From positions 47,395 through 111,394 of the forward strand of contig NZ_FMUS01000014.1 of the NCBI RefSeq assembly GCF_900101495.1: a stretch of 64,000 bases of DNA, in the 5' to 3' direction. The notes under the pieces were generated by a model. The model was not told the origin of the DNA, did no database searches, and saw only the letters and a program-made list of their open reading frames with translations. The stretch is from Alkaliphilus peptidifermentans DSM 18978. Lineage in GTDB: Bacteria; Bacillota; Clostridia; Peptostreptococcales; Natronincolaceae. The translations under genes and the position numbers were made by a program. Position 1 is the first letter of the stretch, and each line of letters opens with the position of its first letter. Below, in pieces: positions 20,307-28,743 of the stretch.

Positions 20307-20373
20307 AAAATCGCTCCTTTCTCTTTCTAACCTTCTAAACCCACTTCAAATAAATTAGCTTTATATTAGACGA

Positions 20374-20400
20374 CCGAGCCACATCTCATATGCAGCTCGG
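20374..20400 (-). other. GC-rich hairpin between hydroxylase and permease genes
   Basis: CCGAGC...GCTCGG arms lie 11 nt after the hydroxylase large-subunit stop. No long T-run follows on the minus strand (TCGTCTAATAT). It may be a weak terminator or a message-stabilising structure between two genes of one transcript. Confidence 0.5.
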
Positions 20401-20410
20401 ACATCTTTGT

Positions 20411-22720
20411 CTACTTTTCTTTCAAGGCCCTTAATATTTTTTCAGGGGTTATAGGTAAAGACATGATGCGTATTCCTAGAGCATCGTTAACTGCATTGGC
20501 AATTGCAGGTGCTGTTGGCACCATACAGGGCTCTCCCACTCCCCTTGCCCCAAATGGGCCGGTTGGTTCTTCATTTTCAATAAAGCTAATAATCATTTCT
20601 GGCATATCATCTGCTGTCGGAATTTTATAATCCACAAAATTTGGATTCAATACTACACCTTTACTTATAATTAACTCTTCAAATATGGCTGAACCTAATC
20701 CTTGTATAATTCCACCTTCTATTTGACCTTCTATCAATTGTGGATTAATTATCTTACCCACGTCAAAGCTGGAGGCAACCTTCAACACTTCAATCTTTCC
20801 TGTTTCTGTATCAACTTCAATTTCAACACCTTGACAGCCATAGGTCCAAAAAGCTACAGGCTTTTCCCCTTGACCAGTCTGTTTATCAGTGTTCTTTACT
20901 CCTGGAGGTATAAATGATCCTCTTCCAATGATAGGTCCATGAATTCCTGAGCCATCCTCCAAAGATAGTCCAAGTGCCAGTTCATTAATTGCTATCTTCT
21001 TTTGAGGTTGAGTATCTGAGTTTATATATCCATCCTTTAGGTATAGTTTATCCTTTTCAATTCCAAGCTTCAGCTGAGCCAGACCAAGCAATTGCTCCTT
21101 TGCATCTTCACATGCCTTTATAACAGCATTACCTGTGCAATAGGTTATTCTACTGGCCACCGTTTGCCACTCATATGGAGTATGGTCTGTATCCCCTGTC
21201 TTTATTGTAATTCTATTGGGCGGTATCGATAATACCTCCGATGCAATTTGTGTTAATACTGTATCTGAGCCTTGCCCTATGTCCTGGGCACTTACCATTA
21301 GATGAGCTGTACCATCATCATTTATTTTTATAATAGCAGACGAAGCTACATTATTAGGCATTGAGGGAGCTTTATAGGCACATGAAATTCCTCTACCTAC
21401 TACTCTATTAGGCTTTGACGGGCTTTGCTTTATACTGTTTTCCCAATCTAGCTTTTTAACAACGTCCTCTAAGCAGTCTTGAAGTCCACAAACATCCACA
21501 ACTTGCCCTGTTGCATTTTTTCCACCAGGTCGCAATCCATTGATTCTTCTTATTTCTACAGGATTAATATCTAGCTTTTTAGCCAACATATCTATATTTT
21601 GTTCTATTGCGAAGTGAATTTCTGACATTCCAAAGCCACGATAAGGCCCTCCTACTGGATGGTTTGTATACACACATATGGAGTCAGTCCAAACATTAGG
21701 AACATCGTATGGCCCTGTAGAGGCATACCCTCCTGCCCTAACAATATTTACACCGTACTCAGTATAGGCACCTCCATCCCAAATAAATGTGTTCTTAACT
21801 GCAACAATTTTACCATTCTTGTTTATTCCGGTCTTAATAGTAGCATGTAGTCCCTGACGTACAAAGCTATTAATAAATTCATCTTCTCTTGTATATGTTA
21901 ATTTTACAGGCCGACCATTGGTCTTCATGGCTAAAGGAATGACGATTCCTTCAAGGGTGGTACCAGCTTTCCCTCCAAAGCCTCCACCAACAGCAGGAGA
22001 AAGAACTCTTACTTTATTTAAAGGAAGATTAAATGCCACAGATAAGGCTTTTTGAACCGCATAGGGAGATTGACAGGTGGACCAAATGGTTAAGCTTTCA
22101 TCAGGGTCCCTCTGGGCAATTACACTATGGGTTTCTATAGGGCAATGTTGAATATGGGGAACAAAAAACTCATTTTCCACAATAAACTCAGCTTCTGCAA
22201 AGCCCTTCTCAACATCTCCCTTTCTTATTTTATAGTGATTACTAATATTTGTACCGGGCTCCGGAAAAAATATAGGGCCCCATTTGTATTCCTTCATGTC
22301 TGGATGAACAAGGGGAGCATCCTTTTTTAATCCTTCTACTGCATTGGTAACAGCAGGTAGTTCTTCATATTCCACCTCAATAAGACCAATAGCCGCCAAA
22401 GCTATTTCCTTTGATTCCGCAGCCACTGCTGCAACACCTTCTCCCCTGTATCTTATACGATCAGTGGCAAGGAAGGTCTTATCCTCTAAATATAGTCCTA
22501 CTCGGTTAGCAACATCTTTCCCAGTAATTACAGCCTTTACACCGGGTAGTTTTTCTGCCTTACTTATATCTACCTTCAACAATTTTGCATGGGGGTAAGG
22601 GCTTCTCTTGACGGCAGCATACAGCATCCTAGATAATTTTATGTCATCTACATACTTTAATGCACCTGTAACCTTTCTAATGCCATCAACACGATTTATA
22701 CTTTCACCAATATATCTCAT
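20411..22720 (-). CDS. xanthine-dehydrogenase-type molybdenum hydroxylase, large (Mo) subunit
   Basis: 769 aa with the aldehyde oxidase/xanthine dehydrogenase small domain (GESINRVDGIRKVTGALKY) and the molybdopterin-binding domain (SPAVGGGFGGKAG; NHPVGGPYRGFGMSEIHFAI; SAQDIGQGSDTVLTQI; FGARGVGEPCMVP). The Glu of GARGVGEP fits the general base of the family. It hydroxylates a ring carbon using water, passing electrons to the Fe-S and FAD subunits. ATG 22720 follows GGGAGGGGATATA; an upstream TTG reading overlaps the previous gene and has no site. The nearby yqeB suggests a selenium-containing cofactor. The substrate is not certain. Confidence 0.93.
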   Translation of the reverse strand: MRYIGESINRVDGIRKVTGALKYVDDIKLSRMLYAAVKRSPYPHAKLLKVDISKAEKLPGVKAVITGKDVANRVGLYLEDKTFLATDRIRYRGEGVAAVAAESKEIALAAIGLIEVEYEELPAVTNAVEGLKKDAPLVHPDMKEYKWGPIFFPEPGTNISNHYKIRKGDVEKGFAEAEFIVENEFFVPHIQHCPIETHSVIAQRDPDESLTIWSTCQSPYAVQKALSVAFNLPLNKVRVLSPAVGGGFGGKAGTTLEGIVIPLAMKTNGRPVKLTYTREDEFINSFVRQGLHATIKTGINKNGKIVAVKNTFIWDGGAYTEYGVNIVRAGGYASTGPYDVPNVWTDSICVYTNHPVGGPYRGFGMSEIHFAIEQNIDMLAKKLDINPVEIRRINGLRPGGKNATGQVVDVCGLQDCLEDVVKKLDWENSIKQSPSKPNRVVGRGISCAYKAPSMPNNVASSAIIKINDDGTAHLMVSAQDIGQGSDTVLTQIASEVLSIPPNRITIKTGDTDHTPYEWQTVASRITYCTGNAVIKACEDAKEQLLGLAQLKLGIEKDKLYLKDGYINSDTQPQKKIAINELALGLSLEDGSGIHGPIIGRGSFIPPGVKNTDKQTGQGEKPVAFWTYGCQGVEIEVDTETGKIEVLKVASSFDVGKIINPQLIEGQIEGGIIQGLGSAIFEELIISKGVVLNPNFVDYKIPTADDMPEMIISFIENEEPTGPFGARGVGEPCMVPTAPAIANAVNDALGIRIMSLPITPEKILRALKEK

Positions 22721-22734
22721 TATATCCCCTCCCA

Positions 22735-23208
22735 TCAAGACTTATCTTCTTTAAGGGCAGCTGCAAGAATTGCCTCTACTATCTTTTTATAACCTGTACA
22801 TCTACATAAATTACCATTAATAGCTTCTATTACTTCCTCTTCAGTAGGAGCTGGTTTCTCCATTAACAAGGCTTTTCCAGACATAATCATACCTGGCGTA
22901 CAGTATCCACACTGTAGCGCACCATTATCAATAAAGGATAGCTGTAGTGCATCTAGCTCTGTCCCCTGCGACAGACCCTCAATTGTCAATATGTCCTTTC
23001 CATCAGCCTCCACCGCCAGCATTAAACAAGCATTAATGGGCTTTTTATTAACAAGCACTGTACAGGCTCCACACTCACCTGCACCACATCCCTCTTTTGC
23101 TCCAGTCAAGTCAAGGTCTTCCCTTAATACTTCCAGTAGTGTTCTGTTAGGTGCAACAGTCATGCTAATTTCTTCATGATTCAATGTGAAATGGATATCA
23201 TATTTCAT
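22735..23208 (-). CDS. molybdenum hydroxylase [2Fe-2S] subunit
   Basis: A 157-aa iron-sulfur subunit. The plant-type cluster site is GCGAGECGACTVLVNKKPINAC (first part shown: CGAGECGAC), and the second cluster uses QCGYCTPGM and NLCRCTGYKKIV. It shuttles electrons from the Mo site to FAD. The start follows AAGGGGGC. It is 13 nt downstream of the FAD subunit and its stop is 14 nt before the large-subunit ATG, so the three subunits are one transcription unit. Confidence 0.96.
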   Translation of the reverse strand: MKYDIHFTLNHEEISMTVAPNRTLLEVLREDLDLTGAKEGCGAGECGACTVLVNKKPINACLMLAVEADGKDILTIEGLSQGTELDALQLSFIDNGALQCGYCTPGMIMSGKALLMEKPAPTEEEVIEAINGNLCRCTGYKKIVEAILAAALKEDKS

Positions 23209-23221
23209 ACAATTGCCCCCT

Positions 23222-24055
23222 TTATATAACTAATTCCTTTAATCCACGCTTAACAAGAACCTTTATAATATCCTGTCGATGCACCCTTGAAGCTCTAACA
23301 TCATCTATTGGCGAAGCTTCATCAAGTGCTAAATTCGCTGCCTCTTCTATAACTATTTCTGTTAAATCCTTATCTCTTAAATACTCTTCTGTTCTTCTAC
23401 AACGAATTGGGGTAGGTGCTACTGATCCAAGTGCAATTCTAATATCTCCATCAATTTTTGCTATCGAGGCGCACACGGTAGCTAAATCAACCGCATCTCT
23501 TCTGGCATGCTTCTGATATAGACCTAATATCTCTTTGTAGGCGGGTATTCTAATGCCCACAACAACTTCTCCAGCCTTTAAGCAGGTTTTTCGAACCGAG
23601 ATAAAAAAATCATGGATAGAAATTTCCCTTTCTCCACCAGGACCAAAAATTTTAACAAATGCATCCAATATAAGAAGTGGTGTTGCTGTATCTGCAAGTG
23701 GTGATGCATTAGTTATATTTCCCACCATAGTTGCTCGATTTCTTACCTGACATGACCCTACTGTGTGGGCAGCTTCAGCAAGTATTTTATAATTACCAAT
23801 CACATACCTGTTATTCATCATATCATTCAAGGTTGTACAGGCACCCACTGTTAAACCATTATCCTCACAATAGGATATCTCCTTCAGTTTTTCTATTCCT
23901 TTAATATCAACAACTATACTTGGACAACTACGTCCTTCATTCAAGGCAACAATCAGGTCAGTGCCACCATTTAGTATCTTTGAGTCACCATATTCCAGCA
24001 GTTTTAAACTGACTTCTTCAATGGTATTTGGTTTGAAATATTCAAAGGTCTTCAT
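23222..24055 (-). CDS. molybdenum hydroxylase FAD-binding subunit
   Basis: 277 aa with the flavoprotein subunit pattern: FKPNTIEEVSLKLLEYGDSK, the FAD phosphate loop ILNGGTDLIVALNEG, and the second FAD segment TVGSCQVRNRATMVGNITNA. It re-oxidises the iron-sulfur clusters, with NAD or ferredoxin as likely acceptor. It is the first gene of the catabolic block and follows GGGGGTG, so its promoter should lie in 24056-24440. Confidence 0.95.
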   Translation of the reverse strand: MKTFEYFKPNTIEEVSLKLLEYGDSKILNGGTDLIVALNEGRSCPSIVVDIKGIEKLKEISYCEDNGLTVGACTTLNDMMNNRYVIGNYKILAEAAHTVGSCQVRNRATMVGNITNASPLADTATPLLILDAFVKIFGPGGEREISIHDFFISVRKTCLKAGEVVVGIRIPAYKEILGLYQKHARRDAVDLATVCASIAKIDGDIRIALGSVAPTPIRCRRTEEYLRDKDLTEIVIEEAANLALDEASPIDDVRASRVHRQDIIKVLVKRGLKELVI

Positions 24056-24449
24056 AAATACACCCCCAACTTGTTCTATTATTTAATAATAGCTTTCTTA
24101 TTACATCTCAAAAGTAGTAAGAACAATGATCAAAATCATTTCATGCTATAAAATTAAGTTGAAATTATTAGTTAATAATTTCGTCAAAACCTTATGAAAT
24201 CATTTGTTAAAACTATCTAAATTTGATATGCATTTTTGGTATTTATTTTGATATTATTTTCTTAATATTCTTACTCTTTCCTTTAATATATTTTATCATA
24301 TATAGATGATGCAATAAACATATACCTTTCATTGAACAAGCAATGTTTTATATTATTATGTTAAATTTCTAAAACAAACCTTTTAAAGTTTGTATTTTTA
24401 CAAATTTTATGTTATAAAAAAACTAATGTTTTACTATGGAGGAAGTTTT
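24056..24449. other. divergent intergenic region
   Basis: AT-rich space between the minus-strand hydroxylase operon and a plus-strand small gene. A 17-bp palindrome CTATTATTTAATAATAG lies at 24076-24092, 21 nt before the FAD-subunit start, and could be an operator. A short hairpin with arms ACAAAC/GTTTGT is at about 24373-24393. No gene is seen. Confidence 0.5.
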
Positions 24450-24602
24450 ATGTTATATAAAGTATCTATTGCTCTTATTGTTATTTTATTAGGTTTTGCC
24501 TTCTTTAAGTACACTGGATTAGTTGCCCTTCACAATAGGGTTAGTTTCAAATCAACTGATATTTTTAAAATGGACTTACCTAAGACTATTGAACACTTAT
24601 AA
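24450..24602 (+). CDS. 50-aa single-helix membrane protein
   Basis: A good GGAGG site precedes ATG 24450. The protein starts MLYKVSIALIVILLGFAFF, one transmembrane helix, followed by a polar tail of about 28 residues with Lys and Asp. No family is recognised. It stands 130 nt before the next plus-strand gene, with which it may be co-transcribed. Real coding is supported by the ribosome site and helix-plus-tail design. Confidence 0.6.
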   Translation: MLYKVSIALIVILLGFAFFKYTGLVALHNRVSFKSTDIFKMDLPKTIEHL

Positions 24603-24731
24603 AGGTATTTAAAAAATTATTTGTGCTATTTTTTTACAATTTTATTTTATTGAGAAGGATTACAAAGATAACTGTAGAATTACTACTAATAGATACATTA
24701 TAAAATATAAAAGATTTAAGGGGATATTGGT

Positions 24732-25373
24732 ATGGAAAGCAATAAAATTTTATCTAGTGATGTAGAAGGTATCTTAAACAGTATACCAGGAGTACTTTCT
24801 ACAAAGGTTGTCTTTAACGATAGTGAAGACATTGAAGAACTTCATGTGATATCAACTACAGGGCGTAATCCTAAGCAAATTTCTAGGGATATTCAGTCCA
24901 TAATTTTTGCTAAATACGGCTTGAACTTCGATCATAAAAAAATTAGTATTGCTCAAATCGACGCTTTAGAAAAAATCAAAGCAGAAAAACGAATTGAAAT
25001 TGAAGAGATTTTTTACACAGTAAATGGCAATGAGCTTAAGGTAGGAGTTAAATTAAAGCGAAATGATACGGTTTATACTGGCATCGACGAAAGCCTAAAT
25101 ACTACCAATAACTCTTATCGCGTTATTGCCAACGCCACATTAAAGGCTCTTCAACAGGTGGTTTCCGAATACTGCTTTTTTTCAACTGAGGATGTGGAGA
25201 TAATTTCTATAGGTAAAAAGGAAGTGGCTGTTGCCGCCATTTGCTTTGTAAGTGGATCCCATGAGGAAATGCTTGTGGGTACTGCAACTGTTAAGGGTGA
25301 TTTAAGAACAGCTGTTGTTAAAGCAACCCTAGATGCCGTAAATAGGAGATTAATAAGCTTAGTTTGTGATTAG
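24732..25373 (+). CDS. 213-aa cytoplasmic protein, two small alpha/beta domains, unknown function
   Basis: No signal or membrane segment. Residues 1-75 look like a BON- or ACT-like alpha/beta unit (VEGILNSIPGVLSTKVVF; NPKQISRDIQSIIFAKYGL). Residues 95-213 resemble the dimerisation/allosteric fold of 2-isopropylmalate synthase, with GTATVKGDLRTAVVKATLDA near the end. Family and role are not recognised. ATG 24732 follows AAGGGGAT. It lies just upstream of the inverted-repeat leader of the HD-GYP gene. Confidence 0.75.
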   Translation: MESNKILSSDVEGILNSIPGVLSTKVVFNDSEDIEELHVISTTGRNPKQISRDIQSIIFAKYGLNFDHKKISIAQIDALEKIKAEKRIEIEEIFYTVNGNELKVGVKLKRNDTVYTGIDESLNTTNNSYRVIANATLKALQQVVSEYCFFSTEDVEIISIGKKEVAVAAICFVSGSHEEMLVGTATVKGDLRTAVVKATLDAVNRRLISLVCD

Positions 25374-25393
25374 TTTTTACTTAGTCAGCTTTT

Positions 25394-25604
25394 GTAATTT
25401 AGATCGACTGCCAAAACAAAAACCAAAACAAAATTGCCTTTCTTAGCGAAGTGTAGCCGCCTACTGCTCTAGCGTCGCAGTGGAGAAATACATGGGGAGG
25501 CTATATTAATGACAGTTTTAACAGTAATCGTAAATGTTTTGTTGAGTGCTGCTGCTCGTTTATCTTGGTGGTAAGTATTAAAAACTTTAGTCGATCTAAA
25601 TTAC
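25394..25604 (+). other. 211-bp element closed by a perfect 16-bp inverted repeat, structured leader candidate
   Basis: GTAATTTAGATCGACT (25394-25409) is the exact reverse complement of 25589-25604. Inside, TAGCC (25454-25458) pairs with GGCTA (25499-25503), enclosing an ACTGC/GCAGT hairpin (25463-25467 with 25477-25481). This helix covers the GGGGAGG ribosome site of the 21-aa ORF. The right arm ends just before the ribosome site of the HD-GYP gene. It could be a regulatory RNA or a small mobile element. Confidence 0.7.
25509..25574 (+). CDS. 21-aa hydrophobic peptide ending Trp-Trp
   Basis: ATG 25509 stands eight bases after a near-ideal GGGGAGG site, and the frame stops at TAA 25572-25574. 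The peptide is hydrophobic (TVLTVIVNVLL), then SAAARLSWW at the end. It is enclosed by the 16-bp inverted repeat and lies 50 nt before the HD-GYP start. It could be a leader peptide, a membrane micropeptide or a peptide signal; C-terminal Trp-Trp occurs in some streptococcal pheromones, but no relation is shown. Confidence 0.6.
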   Translation: MTVLTVIVNVLLSAAARLSWW

Positions 25605-25624
25605 TTAAATTTGGAGGAGTCAGT

Positions 25625-26914
25625 ATGGAGCATCTACCTAAAAATGCAAGATTGTATATCATTTTTATTATATCTTTAGCATTTATTTTTGGCATCTTAC
25701 TTTTACTCAATTACACAGTACCAACAATACAATCTTTTTTATTGTTTTTGTTTCTATCATTTTTAATGGAATCTATGGCAGTTCTTATGCCAAACGGTGT
25801 TGCTGTCTCTGTAGGTTATGCAGTGGATTTAACTACAATGATAGTACTAGGTCCCCTGGGGGCGGCACTATGTTCATGCTTTGGAATGATGTTGCGTTAC
25901 ACAAAAGTTTCAAACGAAGATAGGCGCCATATAGGTAATACCCCTTTATATAAAACTCTCTTTAACGGTTCACAGTGTTTGTTATCAATAGGTCTGGCTT
26001 CAATTGTCTACTATAGCTTCAACACTTCAGTTGGCGATCCATTTTTCTACCTTAATATTGTACCGTTGTTTACTGCTATATTAACTTACTTAATAATAAA
26101 CACTTCCATTATGACCAAGCTTTTTTCTATTTTACATAAACAATCCTTTAAAGAAATGTTTGTTAATAATATAAAATGGACCTTACCTAACTCCTTTGTT
26201 ATTGCAACATTGGGGATTTTTATAAGTATTTTATACCTTCACTATGGAAGTATGATTATGTTGTTATTCTTCGGTCCTTTAATGCTGGCACGACATAGCT
26301 TTAAAATGTATTTGGATATGAAAAACCTTTATATGGAAACAGTATATGCCCTTACTAAGGCGGTGGAGGCAAAGGACCCCTATACCGATGGTCATTCTAA
26401 GCGGGTTGCAGAACTATCCGTTAGACTTGGAGAGTTTATGGATTTGCCCCAACAAAAAATAGAAACAATTAAAACTGCTGCTCTACTACATGACATAGGA
26501 AAAATAGGTATAGAGGATTCAATACTAAATAAAGCAGGTAAGCTAAACGATTATGAAATTGATAAGATAAAATCTCACCCTGCCATAGGGGTTAATATAT
26601 TAAATGAAGTTGATTTTTTAAAGGATGTTAAGCTATTAATTTACTGTCATCATGAAAGGTATGATGGAAATGGTTACCCAGATAGATTAGGAGGCGATGA
26701 CGTGCCTAAGGAAGCCTACATTTTGTCGGTGGCCGATGCCTTTGATGCTATGACCAGTGATAGATCCTATAGAAAAGCTATGGAGGTTACAAAGGCTCTA
26801 TCCATAATTCAAGAAGAGGCAGGACGTCAATTTCACCCTGAAATTGCATCACTTTTTTTAAGAATGCTTCAGATGGAAGAGGATAAAAATAATAGTGAGG
26901 CCATTACTATATAA
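25625..26914 (+). CDS. membrane-bound HD-GYP cyclic-di-GMP phosphodiesterase
   Basis: 429 aa. The first 215 residues hold about seven transmembrane helices (MASE-like sensor region) and the rest is an HD-GYP domain: ALTKAVEAKDPYTDGHSKRV, LLHDIGKIGI, HPAIGVNIL, HHERYDGNGYP and DAFDAMTSDRSYRK. The HD metal ligands and the GYP triplet are all present, so it should hydrolyse c-di-GMP. The ATG follows GGAGGAG. The gene is directly preceded by the inverted-repeat element, so its expression may be controlled at the leader. Confidence 0.93.
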   Translation: MEHLPKNARLYIIFIISLAFIFGILLLLNYTVPTIQSFLLFLFLSFLMESMAVLMPNGVAVSVGYAVDLTTMIVLGPLGAALCSCFGMMLRYTKVSNEDRRHIGNTPLYKTLFNGSQCLLSIGLASIVYYSFNTSVGDPFFYLNIVPLFTAILTYLIINTSIMTKLFSILHKQSFKEMFVNNIKWTLPNSFVIATLGIFISILYLHYGSMIMLLFFGPLMLARHSFKMYLDMKNLYMETVYALTKAVEAKDPYTDGHSKRVAELSVRLGEFMDLPQQKIETIKTAALLHDIGKIGIEDSILNKAGKLNDYEIDKIKSHPAIGVNILNEVDFLKDVKLLIYCHHERYDGNGYPDRLGGDDVPKEAYILSVADAFDAMTSDRSYRKAMEVTKALSIIQEEAGRQFHPEIASLFLRMLQMEEDKNNSEAITI

Positions 26915-27019
26915 AAAGGGTCTCATTTTTTATGAGTATGAGTATATGTTAATATATATTAGTATCTTCTATTAATAAATGGTATACTATATGATAGATT
27001 AAAATTGGAGGTTGTAAGT

Positions 27020-27184
27020 ATGAAGCTATTTCTTTACTTTATTATATTTGCAATGCTTATTGTTATAATTCCTATAGCCTTTCGTTTGTCTGTATCACTG
27101 GGGGAGAAGATAGGAGAAAAGGCAGTGAAAAATCACGAGGAAAAAAACAAAGGCAAAAATAAAAATTCAAATAAAAAAAAATAA
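27020..27184 (+). CDS. 54-aa membrane-anchored protein with Lys-rich tail
   Basis: ATG 27020 follows TTGGAGG. One N-terminal helix (LFLYFIIFAMLIVIIPIAF) is followed by a charged tail ending in Lys/Asn repeats. Function unknown. Its stop codon lies within the stem of the shared terminator. It is followed by glutamate dehydrogenase on the other strand. Confidence 0.65.
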   Translation: MKLFLYFIIFAMLIVIIPIAFRLSVSLGEKIGEKAVKNHEEKNKGKNKNSNKKK

Positions 27185-27211
27185 TCGGGGGTAAAAACCC
27201 GATTATTTTTA
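27180..27211. terminator. bidirectional intrinsic terminator
   Basis: AATAATCGGG and CCCGATTATT arms with T-runs on both sides. It serves the 54-aa gene (plus) and glutamate dehydrogenase (minus). Confidence 0.88.
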
Positions 27212-27231
27212 TCATCTTTATTAATTTATAT

Positions 27232-28485
27232 TTAGTACCATCCTCTAAGCTTCATAGAGTCAGCAATTCTCTTAATTGACATCATGTAGCCAGCGGTTCT
27301 CATATCTACTTTGTGCTCTTCCTTTAAAGACCATATATCATCAAATGCTTTAACCATTAGTTTTTCTTGCTTTTCTTGTACTTCATCAAAGCCCCAAGTA
27401 TATCTCATTAGGTTTTGTACCCACTCGAAGTAAGATACTGTTACGCCACCTGCATTAGCAAGGATATCTGGTACTACTACAATACCTTTAGAGAATAGAA
27501 CTTTATCTGCTTCTGGAGTTGTTGGTCCATTAGCACCTTCACTAATAATTTTAGCTTTAATATCGCTAACATTTTTTGAAGTAATTTGATTTTCAAGTGC
27601 ACATGGCATTAATATATCAACATCCATTACTAATACATCATTTCTATCAACTTCTTTAGATGCTCCTGGGAATCCTTTAACGTTCTTATTCTTAGCTGCA
27701 TATTCAATTAATGCAGGAATATCAAGTCCATTTTCATTAATAATACAGCATGAAGAGTCAGAAACACCAACAACCTTTGCACCCATTTCAACTATATATT
27801 TAGCTGCGTAGGTTCCAACATTTCCAAAGCCTTGAATAGCTATAGTAGCTCCTTCTAGTGGTAATCCGATTCTTTTAGCAGCGTCTCTAGCCATGATAGC
27901 AACACCAAATCCAGTTGCTTCTGTTCTACCTAAAGATCCATAAAAGCTTACAGGTTTTCCTGTGAATACACCTGGTTCAAATCTACCAGTTGTTTTTTCA
28001 TACTCATCAACAAACCATGCCATAACTTGTCCGTTAGTATTTACATCAGGAGCAGGAATATCAATTTTCTCTCCAATGATTGGTGCGATAGCTCTAGAGA
28101 AACCTCTAGATAACCTTTCTAACTCTCCTTGGGATAATGTAGAAGGATCTACAGTAATACCACCTTTACCTCCACCATACGGAACACCTACAACACCGCA
28201 CTTGAATGTCATCCAAGTAGATAATGCCTTAACTTCATCTCTTGTAACATCATGATGGAATCTTACTCCACCTTTAAATGGGCCTACAGCATCATTATGT
28301 TGTGATCTGTAACCAATAAAAGACTTAACACTTCCATCATCCATCTTTACAGGGATAGAAACTTCTAATACCCGCTTAGGATTTTTTAAGATTTCAAACA
28401 CTGCAGGGTCTGTACCAAGTAAGTCACACGCTGTCTTTACCTGTTGTTGGGCAATTTCAAACGGATTTAAAGTTTTTTCAGACAT
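27232..28485 (-). CDS. gdhA: NAD-type glutamate dehydrogenase
   Basis: Reversible conversion of glutamate to 2-oxoglutarate and ammonia. The 417-aa hexameric-type enzyme has the substrate Lys motif GPFKGGVRFH, the catalytic Lys in GVPYGGGKGGI, and the Rossmann segment IAIQGFGNVGTYAAKYIVE. The absence of N-terminal extension and similarity to clostridial enzymes favour NAD use. ATG 28485 follows GGAGGG; an ORF extending 41 codons upstream has no site. A Rex-like operator lies about 100 nt upstream, suggesting redox control. No partner gene is adjacent. Confidence 0.95.
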   Translation of the reverse strand: MSEKTLNPFEIAQQQVKTACDLLGTDPAVFEILKNPKRVLEVSIPVKMDDGSVKSFIGYRSQHNDAVGPFKGGVRFHHDVTRDEVKALSTWMTFKCGVVGVPYGGGKGGITVDPSTLSQGELERLSRGFSRAIAPIIGEKIDIPAPDVNTNGQVMAWFVDEYEKTTGRFEPGVFTGKPVSFYGSLGRTEATGFGVAIMARDAAKRIGLPLEGATIAIQGFGNVGTYAAKYIVEMGAKVVGVSDSSCCIINENGLDIPALIEYAAKNKNVKGFPGASKEVDRNDVLVMDVDILMPCALENQITSKNVSDIKAKIISEGANGPTTPEADKVLFSKGIVVVPDILANAGGVTVSYFEWVQNLMRYTWGFDEVQEKQEKLMVKAFDDIWSLKEEHKVDMRTAGYMMSIKRIADSMKLRGWY

Positions 28486-28530
28486 TTTTTGATACCCTCC
28501 TATGTATAATTTTAAATGTAAAGCATTTGG

Positions 28531-28545
28531 GTGTACTTTGTACAC
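28531..28545. promoter_or_regulatory. palindrome GTGTAC-TTT-GTACAC
   Basis: Perfect 6-bp arms 46 nt upstream of the glutamate dehydrogenase start. It is a possible second operator. Confidence 0.4.
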
Positions 28546-28581
28546 TATTTTAAGAGGCAATGCCTTCTTAAAAACGTTTTC

Positions 28582-28601
28582 ATTGTTATTTTTATAACAA
28601 T
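28582..28601. promoter_or_regulatory. Rex-type operator upstream of gdhA
   Basis: ATTGTTATTTTTATAACAAT is a perfect palindrome and contains TTGTTA-N6-TAACAA, the core of clostridial Rex sites. The rex gene lies 2.7 kb away. Glutamate dehydrogenase is an NAD(H) enzyme, so repression by Rex when NADH is low is plausible. Confidence 0.6.
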
Positions 28602-28674
28602 ACTGCAACTCATAATATGTACTAAATCTTTTGTCAGAATTTTTATAAAAAAAACCTCTGTAAAGTACTAAAGC

Positions 28675-28689
28675 AGGGCAAATTGCCCT
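28675..28689. other. short palindrome AGGGCAAATTGCCCT
   Basis: A 15-bp palindrome 55 nt beyond the ATPase/Gls24-like gene stop. It could be a weak terminator or an operator; the T-run is poor. Confidence 0.35.
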
Positions 28690-28743
28690 CCTTTTCCAGT
28701 CTCATATGCATTATATCATATTGACTCTAAAATTGTAAACAAC

